A stretch of DNA of 64,000 nt from Asterias amurensis (taxonomy: Eukaryota; Echinodermata; Asteroidea; Forcipulatida; Asteriidae), in assembly GCF_032118995.1 (NCBI RefSeq), contig NC_092662.1, positions 16,505,701 through 16,569,700 of the forward strand. Reading direction: 5' to 3'. This document shows, piece by piece, positions 10,545 through 23,800 of the stretch; the stretch's first letter is position 1, and each line of letters opens with the position of its first letter. The notes under the pieces are model-generated. The model was not told where the DNA came from and ran no database searches. It was given only the letters and a program-made list of their open reading frames with translations. Made by a program: the position numbers and the translations under genes.

Positions 10545-11097
10545 CGGCGCTAGACACCGGAGAGAGACAATATTTTACGACCAAGTTATTTATTTCCACG
10601 ACAGTTTTGCTGAAGCGTATCAAAATTCATATTTTTGGTTGTCGGCGAATTTTTCTTTTCGACGAACAGACATTTTACTGGACGGCCTTTGTTTTTGTTA
10701 TCTCCACTTTCGTCTTTGTTTATCTCCTCTCGCGACGGGTGAAGATAAAGAACACTGATATTTAACGGCGCTAGACACCGGAGAGAGACAATATTTTACG
10801 ACCAAGTTATTTATTTCCACGACAGTTTTGCTGAAGCGTATCAAAATTCATATTTTTGGTTGTCGGCGAATTTTTCTTTTCGACGAACAGACATTTTTAC
10901 TGGACGGCCTTTGTTTTTGTTATCTCCACTTTCGTCTTTGTTTATCTCCTCTCGCGACGGGTGAAGATAAAGAACACTGATATTTAACGGCGTTAGACAC
11001 CGGAGAGAGACAATATTTTACGACGAGTTATTTATTTCCACGACAGTTTTGCTGAAGCGTATCAAAATTAATATTTTTGGTGGTCGGCGAATTTTTC
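10435..11097 (+). repeat. Three tandem copies of a 221-bp unit
   Basis: Copies run 10435-10655, 10656-10876 and 10877-11097 with very few differences, which suggests recent duplication. The unit carries the last 35 codons and stop of the small membrane ORF plus about 110 bases downstream. Copy two is open in the same frame; copy three has one extra T in the run before ACTGG, which breaks its frame. Confidence 0.93.
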
Positions 11098-11884
11098 TTC
11101 ATGAGATCGTGTAAGGCCTAGCATACCTACACAGATAGATGGGTAGATAATCTGTTTATAAAAAATAATATCGTTTTAACATGGACTTGCACTACTCAGT
11201 CAACTGGAAGTGACGGTAAACCTGCGATTATTTTGTTCCCATAACCTACCATAGCGGAATATAACTGTAGTACTAGAGTAGTCATTGTATTAACACTGTG
11301 TGTATGGCTTTTGTGAAAGTGCCTGGGTTGGTTGTGGTTCAATGCACTTGTCTACCATTACGTAATTGATTTATTTACATCTCATCCAATGGTGTAGGAA
11401 TTTACGCGCTCAGGAACTTCGCTCCCTGAAAAATTAAAAAAAGCCATTAAGGTCTTCATTTGAAAACAGCAGCTTCTCCATAGAAGGAGAGAGCTATGAA
11501 TGCAAAAATATGTACAATTAATTATAGCAAACGAACTCTGAACTAGCTGGATAATAAGAAATAATTACGGACTACATTATGGCGGCGCACTCCACTTGTA
11601 CTCGCTTCGCGGTGACCAAGCTAGGACTTCTATCTATTCTTGTTGGTGTCGTCTTCCGGTAGCTGTGCATTGCACACTATAGTTCGTTGGGCTTCAGTGG
11701 ACAGGACTTTAGACGATGTCGGCCATAAAAAGCAACAGCCAAAAACTTCGTAGAAACTTTTGGCTAGAACAGAGATAGTGAAGTTTTTGGATACTTTGAG
11801 AAAGTGAGATATTTGAGGAGGTATTTAGGAGAACGTTTTGGACTTGAAGGAGTCTGTTGAGGCTCTGTAACTTCGGAGTTGGAA
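11098..11884 (+). promoter_or_regulatory. Spacer, promoter and 5' UTR region of NCS1
   Basis: Spacer between the triplicated unit and the NCS1 start codon. The last 300 bases are less AT-rich than their surroundings and contain CpG-bearing patches (GGCGGCGCACTCC, TCGCTTCGCGGTG), consistent with the NCS1 promoter and 5' UTR. No TATA box or exact start site can be assigned. Confidence 0.35.
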
Positions 11885-14800
11885 ATGGGGAAAAGGAACA
11901 GCAAGTTGAGACAGGAAACTTTGACGGACCTTTTGGAGAAAACACACTGTGAGTATCATTATCATCTACTAATCCTATCTCCATGCCATTTATTTTGTAG
12001 TATTATTTAACCATAGTAAGTTTTATTTGGTTTTAATTATGATGACACCTACTGTGTTCATGATGATGAACTTTTAATAATGGTTTGATGAAGTGGCTGA
12101 ACATGTGTGTGGGATGGGAAGTATGCCATTACATTTTATGGACAGGGGAATTACAGGAAACTTTCCTTTACTGTAGTATCCTGTATCCTGTATGTGTCCT
12201 GCCACCACTTTTGTTTTCTCACTAGTTTAAAAAAAAAATCTTATGGATAACTTTTTGCACCTCGCCACCACTTTTTCACTAAATTTTACAAAAAGGGATA
12301 TCTCATTGAGGTAAATTAGATACAGTCATTTGACCAGTTCGGGATCATTGACCAGTTCGGGATCACTTCAACTTTGCAATAACCAAATAGTTATATCACT
12401 TCTCATTATTACCAATTTCTGTTGATAAATGTGAAGATTAACACCCATTAAACCAACAAACCCAAAATAAGGTGCCAAACATCATCAGCAAATAAATTAT
12501 GACTGTTTTCCTGAAGGTTGTCTGCGAAATTTATCATTTTTTTGTTTAAAAATGTTGGTTGAAAAACACTGTTAAAACTTCTTACCTTTAGAATTGGAGT
12601 GCCGGGGCAAAAAAGATTTATGTAAAATGATAAAAATGTGTAAAAAAACATTCCTGTAAATACTGTGCAGACATCTTGTTTTTTTGAGGAGACGAAGTTA
12701 CCAAAATCTTCTTTAGGGGGGCAACTTACCCTTGACCAGTTCGGGATCACTCAACATCTCATTGCGTCAAATGGTGCCGCACTAACTTACTAAGTATGGT
12801 AAAATCATACTACTGCAGTAGAAAGTTTATTCAGATGATTTTGAGAAACATTACTTCAACAAATTCTTTTAGATTTTTTTTTTTTTGAGAAATTTAAACT
12901 TGGAGGGGTCGATAATGCTTTTTAGGTTCGCTTCACTTTTTCATTTGCCTTTGCTGTTGTTTTGTGGTTTTGTCACTGGGTTTTTTGCGCTGCTATTGAA
13001 GACACTTGCATGACATTCACTAAACAAATGAAGTCCAAGTCCATGCCAACACACCTCTGAAGTTTCGTGTCCTTGAGAGACAGTTTTATGAATGGGAGTA
13101 TGGGTTTGCAACAAAGGGCACTCTACTGATTCAGAATAGATTCAACTGATCCTGAACTGGTCAAACAGGTGACAATACTTTTCTTAAAGCCTCTTCAAAA
13201 GAACTAATCTTTTTGTGTCAGTGAATACTTGGTGAGTTTTATGTCATGTTTAGGTAAACTGATAAACTTTTTTGTTTAAAATATCAAAGAGATTGCAACA
13301 AAAAACAATGTGAATTCAAAAAGTGATCCAGAACTGGTCAAACGACTGTACTATATTATTAGTGGTGGCGCCATACGGAAACTTTTCCAATCTTATTTTA
13401 ATTGAAGGAGTAAATAAGAGTTAACTGGATATTATACTATTAATTCTTTCATTGAATGAACAAGTGGTGGCAGCTGAGCTAGGATACATAAAATTGTTCC
13501 TAATTACAAATTTTTACAAAATGAAATGTTAAATTCAATTTATGTTCATCAAATTCAATGATGGTGATTGGTTATTGACTGGTGACCACGCCAAGATGTC
13601 AGCGAAAAAAGGTCCATTTTATTTCTACAACATAATTGTATTTGTAGGCCTACATGTATGTAGGTGATTTTGGTTACTACTATTTAAACAAAAATCAGCT
13701 GCTAATTAAAAAACTTATTTATTAGGTAGGCCTAATTAAAATTAAAAAAAAGTAAGCCTAGTAATTATAGACCTGTTATGTAATATAAAAAAAAACTAAG
13801 CCTAATTCACGAGGTCGACCAGTATCTTTCCTTAAAATGGGAATTGAACCGAAACAGGAATTTTAAAAATATTTCAACTAATTTAATCATGAAAGTATTT
13901 AGCAAGGAGAACAAGCATCTTGCCATTTTAATGGGGTTCTTATCAAAAACATGATATGAAATAAATTTTCTATAGGTCTTAGTGCTTGCTAACCCCCCCC
14001 CCCACCCCCATAAAAAAATAAATAAATAATCATAATAAAAAAAATAAAAAAAAACACTTCCAGACTACAAACAAGCCCTGTGGTAGTCTTAATGGTATTT
14101 TACCAACAATACAAGCCCTGCCAAACGCCAACCACATCAGACTTGAAGTGAGCATTTGGTCAAGTAAAACCCATCAGACCTGAGATCTAGGATATATGGA
14201 ACTCGTTCTATCTAGTCACATGAATGTCATTGAGTCTATATCAGTATGTAAACATATTGGAAAGCCACATGGCCCGATTGTCCGCCTTTATGAGCATTAT
14301 GTTTGGATGTAACTTACACCACAATATGTTTGACATGCGTCATGCAGGGTGATGTTCAACAGACTTTTTTCAGCTTAAAGTTTTCTTATGCGATTCCTGC
14401 TGGATCGCCTGACCTGGAACACACCAACAAATACTTCTGGCTTTCATTTTATCACTTGGTTCTTATGGTTTTTTTTTAAAGTAATTGATACATGGGTCTT
14501 GGGATAAGGAATAATTGTTTGCAAACTTTATCAGCCGATAACTGTGGGAAATAAATCCAATAGGCATCTTGACTCGAGTTGGATTTGGATTGACCTTAAA
14601 CTGCAGTTTGCAACAGATTGGGTTATTTCTTTAAATCCTTAGACTGTCTACTATGTAGCTGGTTTAGGTTTAACTCTCAGCAATTATCAGTAGTTAAAGG
14701 GAAGGTACACATTTGGTAATTATCAAAGACCAGTCTTCTCACTTGGTGTATCCCATCATAAGCATAAAACAACAAGCCTGTGAAAATTTGGGCTCAATCG

Positions 14801-17800
14801 GTCATCAAAGTTGCGAGAAAATAATGAAAGAAAAAACACCCTTGTTGGACGAATTTGTGTGCTTTCAGACAGGAATAAAAGACTTCTAGCTAGCTAAGTC
14901 TTTTATTATTTTAGTGAGAAATTACCTCTTTCTCAAAAACTACATTGCTTCAGAGAGAGTCGTTTCCCACAATGTTTTATACTATAAGCAGCTCTCCAAT
15001 GCTTGTTACCAAGTCAGTTTTTAAGTTAATATTTGTTTTGAGTAATTACCAAACGTGTACCTTCCCTTTAAACCTCCATTGTGGTACCCTTAGTAATGCT
15101 CACATAATCATAGCCATAGCCGTCAATTAGAATGCAGTACAAAATTGTGTTGATTACATTTTGAGTGTTGGCTTTATTTTGACACAGTGCTCTATTTCTT
15201 ATTCTATTTACAGTTAACGAGAAGGAGATTTTGCAATGGTAAGTGTACATAGATAATTATTCCTTAAAATTCTTTTGTTTAAATTCAGTCAACACAGTGC
15301 TACTACTCTGACAATTATTTGAGTTAATTTGCTGAAAGTTATTTGACTTCCTCAGTGAACCACGTTCGGGTAGATATGAAAAATCTATCATCGCACAGCC
15401 AAACATTATTGCTACTTCTGGTATGTTCAAATAAAATTCCATGTATGTGTTGTGTGCACATGCACGGCTCACATACTCTGTAGTGTTGGCATAATATGTA
15501 CATTTGTGTGCAAACTTTAAAGACACGGGACACTATTGGTAATTGTCAAAGACTAGCCTTCACAGTTGGTGTATCTCAACATGCATAAAATAACAAACCT
15601 GTGAAAATGCTCAATCGGTCGTTGTGAGATAATAATGAAAGAAAAAACATCCTTATCACACGAAGTTGTGTGCTTTCAGATGCTTGATTTCGAGATCTCA
15701 AACTCTAAATCTGAGGTCTCAAAATCAAATTCGTGGAAAATTACTTCTTTCTCGAAAACTACATAACTTCAGAGGGAGCCATTTCTCGCAATGTTTTATA
15801 CTATCAACCTCTCCCCATTACTCGTTACCAAGAAAGGTTTTATGCTAATATATTTTGAGTAATTACCAATAGTGTCCACTGCCTTTAAACAGTAGCCTAC
15901 TTGACTAGACTAGCCACATGCATTTAACATGTCTCCAATAACGCTGTTACTATGACTTACATATTTGAAGAATTTATTTCAACACATATTTTGAACTGGA
16001 ATGTACAATTAGTAAAGCTTCTCTCAGGATGGAGTACTGTTTGTGGAATAATTTAAAAGGAACCTCAGAAGAAGAATTTTGTTAATAGTTCATCAGGCCT
16101 TGGAATAAGCAGAGACACCAACAAGCAATATGCCTATGGTGGACATACAATGTTTATGCGCGCGCCCCAAACGGGGGCAACTCATAGATATAGAATAATA
16201 GTAATAGCTAGATTGGCCGCACGTACATATGCGCCATAAGCCGTAGTAGTGTTGTAGGATTGTGTCCGACATCTCTTAAAAAGGCTGTGCTTGTGCTGTG
16301 GTGCCATTTGCAAAGTTCCAATACAAATTAAAATTTTCATCTTTAGAAGTGGCCCTTTCCAGAGGAAAATTGCTTGTTTTTTAAAATTTGAAAAGGGCTA
16401 CCGTTGTTTTAATAGTTTAAATTTGTTTTCCTCCTTTTTTTTGGCAGGCATAAAGGGTTCTTGAAGGACTGTCCCAATGGCTACCTGAACCAAGAAGTAA
16501 GTGTTACTCAATCTTTTTCGATAGGTTTCCCAAAACTAGCCATGGGGATGAGATAGCTCATAATTTCACTGGTCCGCCAGCTTTTTCACTTGGTCCAATG
16601 CAAAAGTTTGTGTATGTTTTTTGTAAGTTCCAAATTCGTTCAAAAAAAACATTCCTTGCAAAATATTTGTTTTCTTCTTGAAAATTGGCCTAGGCAACTT
16701 CAAAGTTGTATGACTTAACTGTAGTCTCCACAAGCGTAAGTACAAGTATGGTAAAACAGTCACTTGTATTTGGGCTGTAATTTCATTTATTTGGCCTATG
16801 AGTGGAATTTGCTCAGCCTGGATCTACCTCTGTAAGCCGAGTCTGTTGTAGTGTATTGTATGTACGTGTACAGTTTTTCAATAGGAAAAAAGGTCGGTCA
16901 ACCTTTTTTATGAACTTGTAACCATCCTTTTCTCAAACAGAATAATGTATCCACTCTTAAGTTTTTAAAAAGTCTAAAGAAATCTGGTGTACCTACACTA
17001 GACGTAGTCAACTGTGTTTTCCATTTGTCTACATTTATAGTCCAAGTCCTGTCCATATTCCACCAATTAATTTTGATGGATTTGGTGCTGTTAGGGTTTT
17101 AATCCTTCGTTATTATTTTTTATGTTGGCTTCCGTTGGCTTCTTACACAAATCAAGTCCGAAACCGACGATCAAGGGTCACTTTTATTGACTTTATTGAA
17201 CAAAGTTGGTTTGTGTTTGGAGTAAAGCAAATACATTCTCAAACTTGGTCATTGATAAACCTTTATAGGCAATACAACATTGCATTGTGATTGCGGACAC
17301 GCACCCATCGTTCGCACAAAAAAAAAGAAAAAAAAAAGTCCAATGAGTTTGCAAGCAAAGTTACACCCATTGTTTACATAGCCAGGCTTTTTTGAAAGTA
17401 CACATTACATTGGTACATGTGGAGTACTGAGTTTAAGAAACTTGTAGTTCATCCCAACATTGTAGTTCATCCCAACTATAAGGATCATCTTCCTCACAGA
17501 GTCAGCCACATTATCAAAAAATTATCATGAGACTCGAAAAGTTGGCGTCCAATTTGGTCTTGGCCTTGGTGCCCCTTTCCAAAGTTCCCCGTAGACTTTT
17601 AAGATTTTCCAATGGAAGTGCACTTTGCAATAATGAAAATAGATTTGCCCTCTCAGAGATGAAATTTCAGATCTCTGAAATCATACACACACAGCCCAAA
17701 ATGATCATGGGACTCAAATTCAAATGCACTTCTACACTGCATACACTAGCTCATACACCCGCACTCATAATTTATGAATGCGAAATGTGTTGATCAGCTG

Positions 17801-20800
17801 TCGACACGTGCGAACTCGCCCTCCATTGATCCATCGGATATTTATGAATATCGCAGGTGAGGGAGTCATGTGTCTGGACACTCATAGCATACCTTAAAGG
17901 TACTGCAGGGAACGATTTCATCCAGCCATTTTGCATAGCAAAATATTTTGAACACCGAATGGTAATTTTGAGTAGCAAATGATGATATATAGCAACTGAG
18001 ACATTTTGCATAGCATTTTGCTTGTTCACTGCACTGGACACTATTGGTAAAAAAATAATTGTTAGCATAAAAACTTAATTGGTAACAAGCAAAGGAGAGC
18101 TGTTGATAGTATAAAACATTGTGAGAAACGGATCCCTCTGAAGTAACGTAGTCTTTGAGAAAGAGGTAATTTCTCACTCAAGTAATAAAAGACTTCAGCT
18201 GAAGCCTTTTATTATTCATCTAAAAGCGCACACATTGTGCAAAAAGTTTTTCTTCTTTCATTATTCTCTTGCAACTTCGATGACAAATTGAGTCAAAATG
18301 TTCACCTGGTTTGTTTTTTGATGCATATGTTGGGATACACCAAGTGAGAATACTGGTGTTTCTGGACACGTTTGGTCGTTGTCAAACACGTTGAAGCCTT
18401 TTATTATGCATCTGAAAGCACACACATCAAGTTTTTTTTCTTTCATTATTCTCTTGCAACTTCGATGACAAATTGAGTCAAAATATTCACCTGGTTTGTT
18501 TTTTGATGCATATGTTGGGATACACCAAGTGAGAATACTGGTGTTTGACAACAACCAAACGTGTCCAGGGTGGATTTCACAAAGGTAGTCCTAACTTAGG
18601 ACTAGTCCCTAAGCAATGCTAAGAGATAGGACTGGTCCTAACTTAGGACCAGTAACTCATCCTAACTTAGGACTGGTCCTATCTCTTAGCATTGCCTAGG
18701 ACTAGTCCTAAGTTAGGACTACCTTTGTGAAATCCACCCCAGTGCCTTTTAGGAATGAGCTGCAGTCAAAAACCAGGCACCAAGCTTGTGTTATGGGTTA
18801 ACTTGTGTCATTACTTATGAATGATACACTTGATTGCTTCTCCAGAGCATGTGAACATGCAATGCATTATTGAGGATGCAGGTTTCATTCAAGTTTAATC
18901 TGGTCAGATGGGAACACCATGTTCAATCAACTATTGAGTTGAATTGCAATTTCAACCAATTTGACCCAAAGGTTACCGATTTATGGTCGTTTGAATGTCA
19001 GAGGTCAGGCGCATTTTGACCAAAATCAACAAGAAAGAGCATGCTGTAGCGCGAAAACCGTTTATCGGATGGAGCTGAAATTTGAAACTTGAGCTTGTTG
19101 AGCCACGATTACCCCATAAACCAAATTTGAGCAAATTTGAAGAGAGTAGGGTTTAACCCATTGGGTGATTTGACACGGAATGACCCTCATAGCTTTATTG
19201 CCTAATTTTTTTTAATTTTTTTTTTTTTTACATTATCCACATTAAACTGTCCATAACTTAATATTGCATTAGGCGACATGTGGCTCATTTTCACAGAGTG
19301 GGTCACAAATAGTAACACAGGCCTGGAATTACGTGGAGACCCTGGCCTATGTTGCCCCTGGCCTTTGACTTGGTGCCCTTTCAAAAGTTTCCTAGAGGCA
19401 AGACATTCCAGACTGATGATATTCCAGACTTGGTTATATTTTAAAATTATGAAGACATCACAATCAGCAGAGTTAAACTGCGTGTACATTTATCAAACCT
19501 CTTCTTGTAATGATAAGTGTACTGGGTTCTTTTACGTGCATTACACCGGTGACCTACGGGGCTTTACGTCCCGTCTGAAGGACGAAGCAATAATGGTTAA
19601 GTGTCTTGCTCAAGGACACAAGCCGCGTTAGACCGAAACTTGACCCCATACTCTGCTGATCATGAAAGCAGATCTTGAATCCAGTGTGATTGAATGCTCG
19701 GCCAAGACATGCCAAAATAGAACCCAGTCCATCCCAGGAAAGCATTATTTCTTTAGGAACCAGTTACGATTTACCGTTAACAAATACTATTTTGTTTACT
19801 CTTATCAATAATCACTCCAAGTTATTGATAATCTATCTCATTTGTTTCTTTCTTGAATTTAATTGATACTAATCAAAAACCACCCAGTCTTTATCAGAAT
19901 GCAAGTTTATCAGGGAGTCAAAACATCACAGAGCATTTGTAATGTAAACTTACACTGGGAACAAGTCGTGAAAAAAAAATCAAAGAAGCCACAAAAACAC
20001 AATTTCTTCTTTATTTCCTCATGCCCCTCCAGGGTTCACCAACTGTTTGCGTCCCTCATCAAAATAGATAAATTTACAATAGACTTAGATTAGATCCTTT
20101 CATCATATTAAACAAAAATAATCCACATTGACATCCCCCCTGAAAAAAAGCAAACACCTTGTTGGTGCTATCCAATTTGTACCATTCCGAGAAAACATTC
20201 CCGGTCTGAAATAAGAAAACAATCATGGAATGAGTACCATCTCCCTAGTGTTACTTCCAACGTAATATCCAGTTAGTTCTCAATATACAAATTGCATTTG
20301 GAAATCTCAATAACAAAGTCATGCCGAAGGCGAAGAAAGAGACTGGCTTTATGGTTGCACTGATTGGACGCATTTTTTTGTCGGAGCATCGTTAATATCG
20401 GGAGCGATTGGCCAACTCCAGATAATCTTGGGGCGATAGATATTCATTTCATGTCCCATATATTAGACTTTAAAGGCATGTTGTATACATGTCCTATGTT
20501 GTTGCGTTCTTGGAAAATTCTGTTTATTACGGTCCTCTGTTTACCATTCGCAGCACTTCCCATTAAGCTGTGATACTCGCGCCAAATTACGTTGTAGGGT
20601 TTATTTCCAAGGAAACGGTGACAAATTGTTGATTCTCAATAAGTGATTTGTTAATTTATTCTTGGTATCTATTGCATTAACTTGGGTTGTTTTAGTTTAG
20701 TAAATGATCTATATAAATCAATACTTGAAGAAAACTTGTGAAATACTTGTGAAAAGTAAGCTCAGAATGAATAAATCCAATCAGAAAATGTTTCCTTTAA

Positions 20801-23800
20801 GACCCATAAAATAGCATCTCCCCCCTTCCCAAAGACATTGATCAAAAGATAAAATACCTGCTGAACTTGAGCCCATCTAGGGCAATTTGCATCCGAGATA
20901 ATAAACGGACTCTCCGGCTGTTACAGCACCACCCGAGTCTAAACACTCCAGAGTTTGGGGAATTCGGGTTGAGATGCTTTCAGAACGAGCAAGTTTATTT
21001 GTTCATCAGCGGGATGCCTGGTATTTTTGGAAACCGACTAACATTGGGTTGTTTTTTTCATTGGAGTGGAGTTACCGCCCCCCCCAACACATCTCTGTCA
21101 TATTTGTTTATGTTTCTGACTTCAGTTGACCACTCAGATTTCCACGTAAATTTTGAGTGTATTTACCAGATGTCAAGTGCGGTTTGTGGAAAGGTATTTA
21201 AGAAATGAAATAAACACGGCCAATTGTTTAGTTTTCTTTTAAACAATCCATATATTAAGCTCAAGAGGCTGTCAGTTTTTCTATTTTTGTAAGACATGGT
21301 GTGTTTCTGGTTTTGAAGCAGTGAGTAGGCCTTATTTCTTTTGAGAAATCAAATTTTAGTCATGTTTGTTTTGAAGTTTACACTTTTTGTTGTACATCAT
21401 CGTCTTAATTAAAAAAAATAAAAAAATCCACACAATTAAACATTTGCCAAACATTCTTAAATCTTTCTACCTAAAGTATGAAATCAACAAAATTTTTAAA
21501 ATAATAATCCAAGTACCAGGCTTACTTTTCTGAAACTTACAGTTAATAACTTTGAAAACGTAGTTGAATAATTATGATTTAATTGTATTTATAACACAAA
21601 TATTTTGAAGTAAACAAGCTTTTGAAGATTTGTCTTTATTAAAAACGCCTGTTTGGATTTCATTCCACATATGAAAAGCAGTGGTTAAAATGCCCCAAAC
21701 TTGAACATACATCTGTACAGCACACGCATTGGGACTACCTTCTTCCAAAACTTGCGTAACAAAACGATTCCCTTCACTGTCTAGTGACTTCATGTCTTAG
21801 AATAACTTCAATAACGTTATCTCTTGGTTTAGAGCGCTGACAGATACAAACAACGACAGACAAATCCTTAGACGGCTCAGCTTCCCTGCTAGGCCAAGCT
21901 AGTAGATTGCGGATCATGTTCACCTCATGCTGGCTCTACTCAAAGAAATGTTGCCCTTTCTAATATTGAGATGAATCTAATGCTACAAGATAGTTTTAAT
22001 TTATTGAGTTTGCATCGCAGTTAGTCGGCTTAGTGCACTACTGTGTCTAAATTTCTTTTGTACAGAACTCAGAAAAGTATTGAGTACAAAACAGCGCTTA
22101 CACACATCAGTGTAAGGGTAAAAACCCAAAAATATTCTTTATTCCTGAAACCTGTTTGTTTTTTTGGGTTGACATCTAAAACCAGTACTAGATTTAGCAG
22201 TACACATTTTGTATTATCTGTTTCTTAGGCCTACTTGAAGTTTATGAGAAATATTTTGTGTTGTAAAACAGTTTTTGGAAAGTAGAGACATGGAATAAAT
22301 ACAGCGACCGTCCTTCCCAGTTCTATATTATCATAAAGAAGAATCCATGCAGGTTTGCACAATTGAACAAATATTTAAAGCCATGGCGTGGAAAAGATTT
22401 TTGAAGATAAGGTTTCCATAGAATATCAGTATCATCGGATATGTTTTCATAGCTTGTACTGGCTGTTTTGACTGCATAGACTGCTTAGGGTACTGTCATG
22501 TACATCTAGATGTCAACGTGCATTTAGTTGCATGACCTGAGAAATATTGAAAAATGAATTATTAAATTGTATTTTAAATTGAAGATATTGAAGATAAAGC
22601 GATCTGGGATTTGACCTCTTGCCGAGTCAGGAATGTTCAAAGCGTGACGACAATACTGTCAGGGAAGATGTCCACCAGTATAAGATTGCAATCAAACCAT
22701 GCTTGCCCATCAGCTTGTTTTGGAATCTAGGTCCTGAGTGTTGTGATAACCTGGAACCTCTATTTCATTGAGCTGCTAAGCAAAAACAATTGCTAAGCAT
22801 AAAAATTTTTCTTAGATAAAAACAGGATCACCAACCAAATTTCCATGTGATTTTCAGGATAAGCAAACAACAGCTGAATACAAGTAACAAGCAATATGCA
22901 ACAAATGGAAAATTGGTTGGTAATCCTGTACTTATCAAGGAAGACATTTCATGCTTAGCACATTTTTGTGCGTAGCATCTTTATGAAATTGGGCCAAGGT
23001 AAAAAAAAAGGTCTGAGCTGTAGAAAGACATACAGAAATGTACTGACCTTGACTCATCAGGACATAAAGGATACCATGTATGTACTTTGATAATCTGCAA
23101 AAATGAAATTTGACACATGGAGTATGTCATGAAAAAAAGATATTTGGCTTAGCTCAGAGCTGTCATTTAAACAAAAATGTCTTGGTAGAATAACAAGCAG
23201 TTTCCATCATTTGCAAAATGGAGGTCTGGCATTGCTCGTTATTCTACTGAAGATTTTTAAAAGGAAAAATCTTGGACGGCTCTGGAGCTTTAGCCATAAC
23301 TTTTCTAATCTGGCTGTGTGCCAATTTGCATAATCATCAAAGGCGCAATCCTCTAAATGCCTCCTCTATCTTCTGGTTAATTGTTACCATTTGCTAGGTT
23401 TTCTCAGAAACTTTTTCTGTATACTTCCACAGTAGGTTAATGTTTATTACCTCTCCACAGAAAAATGCATTCATTTGAATAAATACAAGTGCAGGTTTGA
23501 ATGATTGATAACGCCAGAAGTTTTAAATCATTTTAAGTGTGGCTGTAATGGCAGGAAATGTAATGGCTTCAAAACTAATTATCTCGGAGTCTGACGTGGC
23601 GGCGCGGCCCTTCCTAAGGAATGTAGAAGTAAATCAAATGAGGTTAATGAACTGTCAGAATGCTTTGATTAATTAGAGTCTCATGCCTACTGTCTGAGGG
23701 TCTGAGGAACGCAGTAATGATTGGATTGTAGACTGGTGCCATGTCTAGTGACCCAGTCCTGATTCATTGCGATGAGGCTAAACAGTTGAACATGATGGTG

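Noticed and set aside
12448-12750. 100-aa minus-strand frame inside the TA-flanked element, considered as a transposase remnant
   Set aside because: The translation shows no DDE or helix-turn-helix features; the element looks non-autonomous.
20867-21208. 113-aa open frame in NCS1 intron 3
   Set aside because: It begins at a non-ATG codon, has no recognisable domain, and lies in plain intron sequence.
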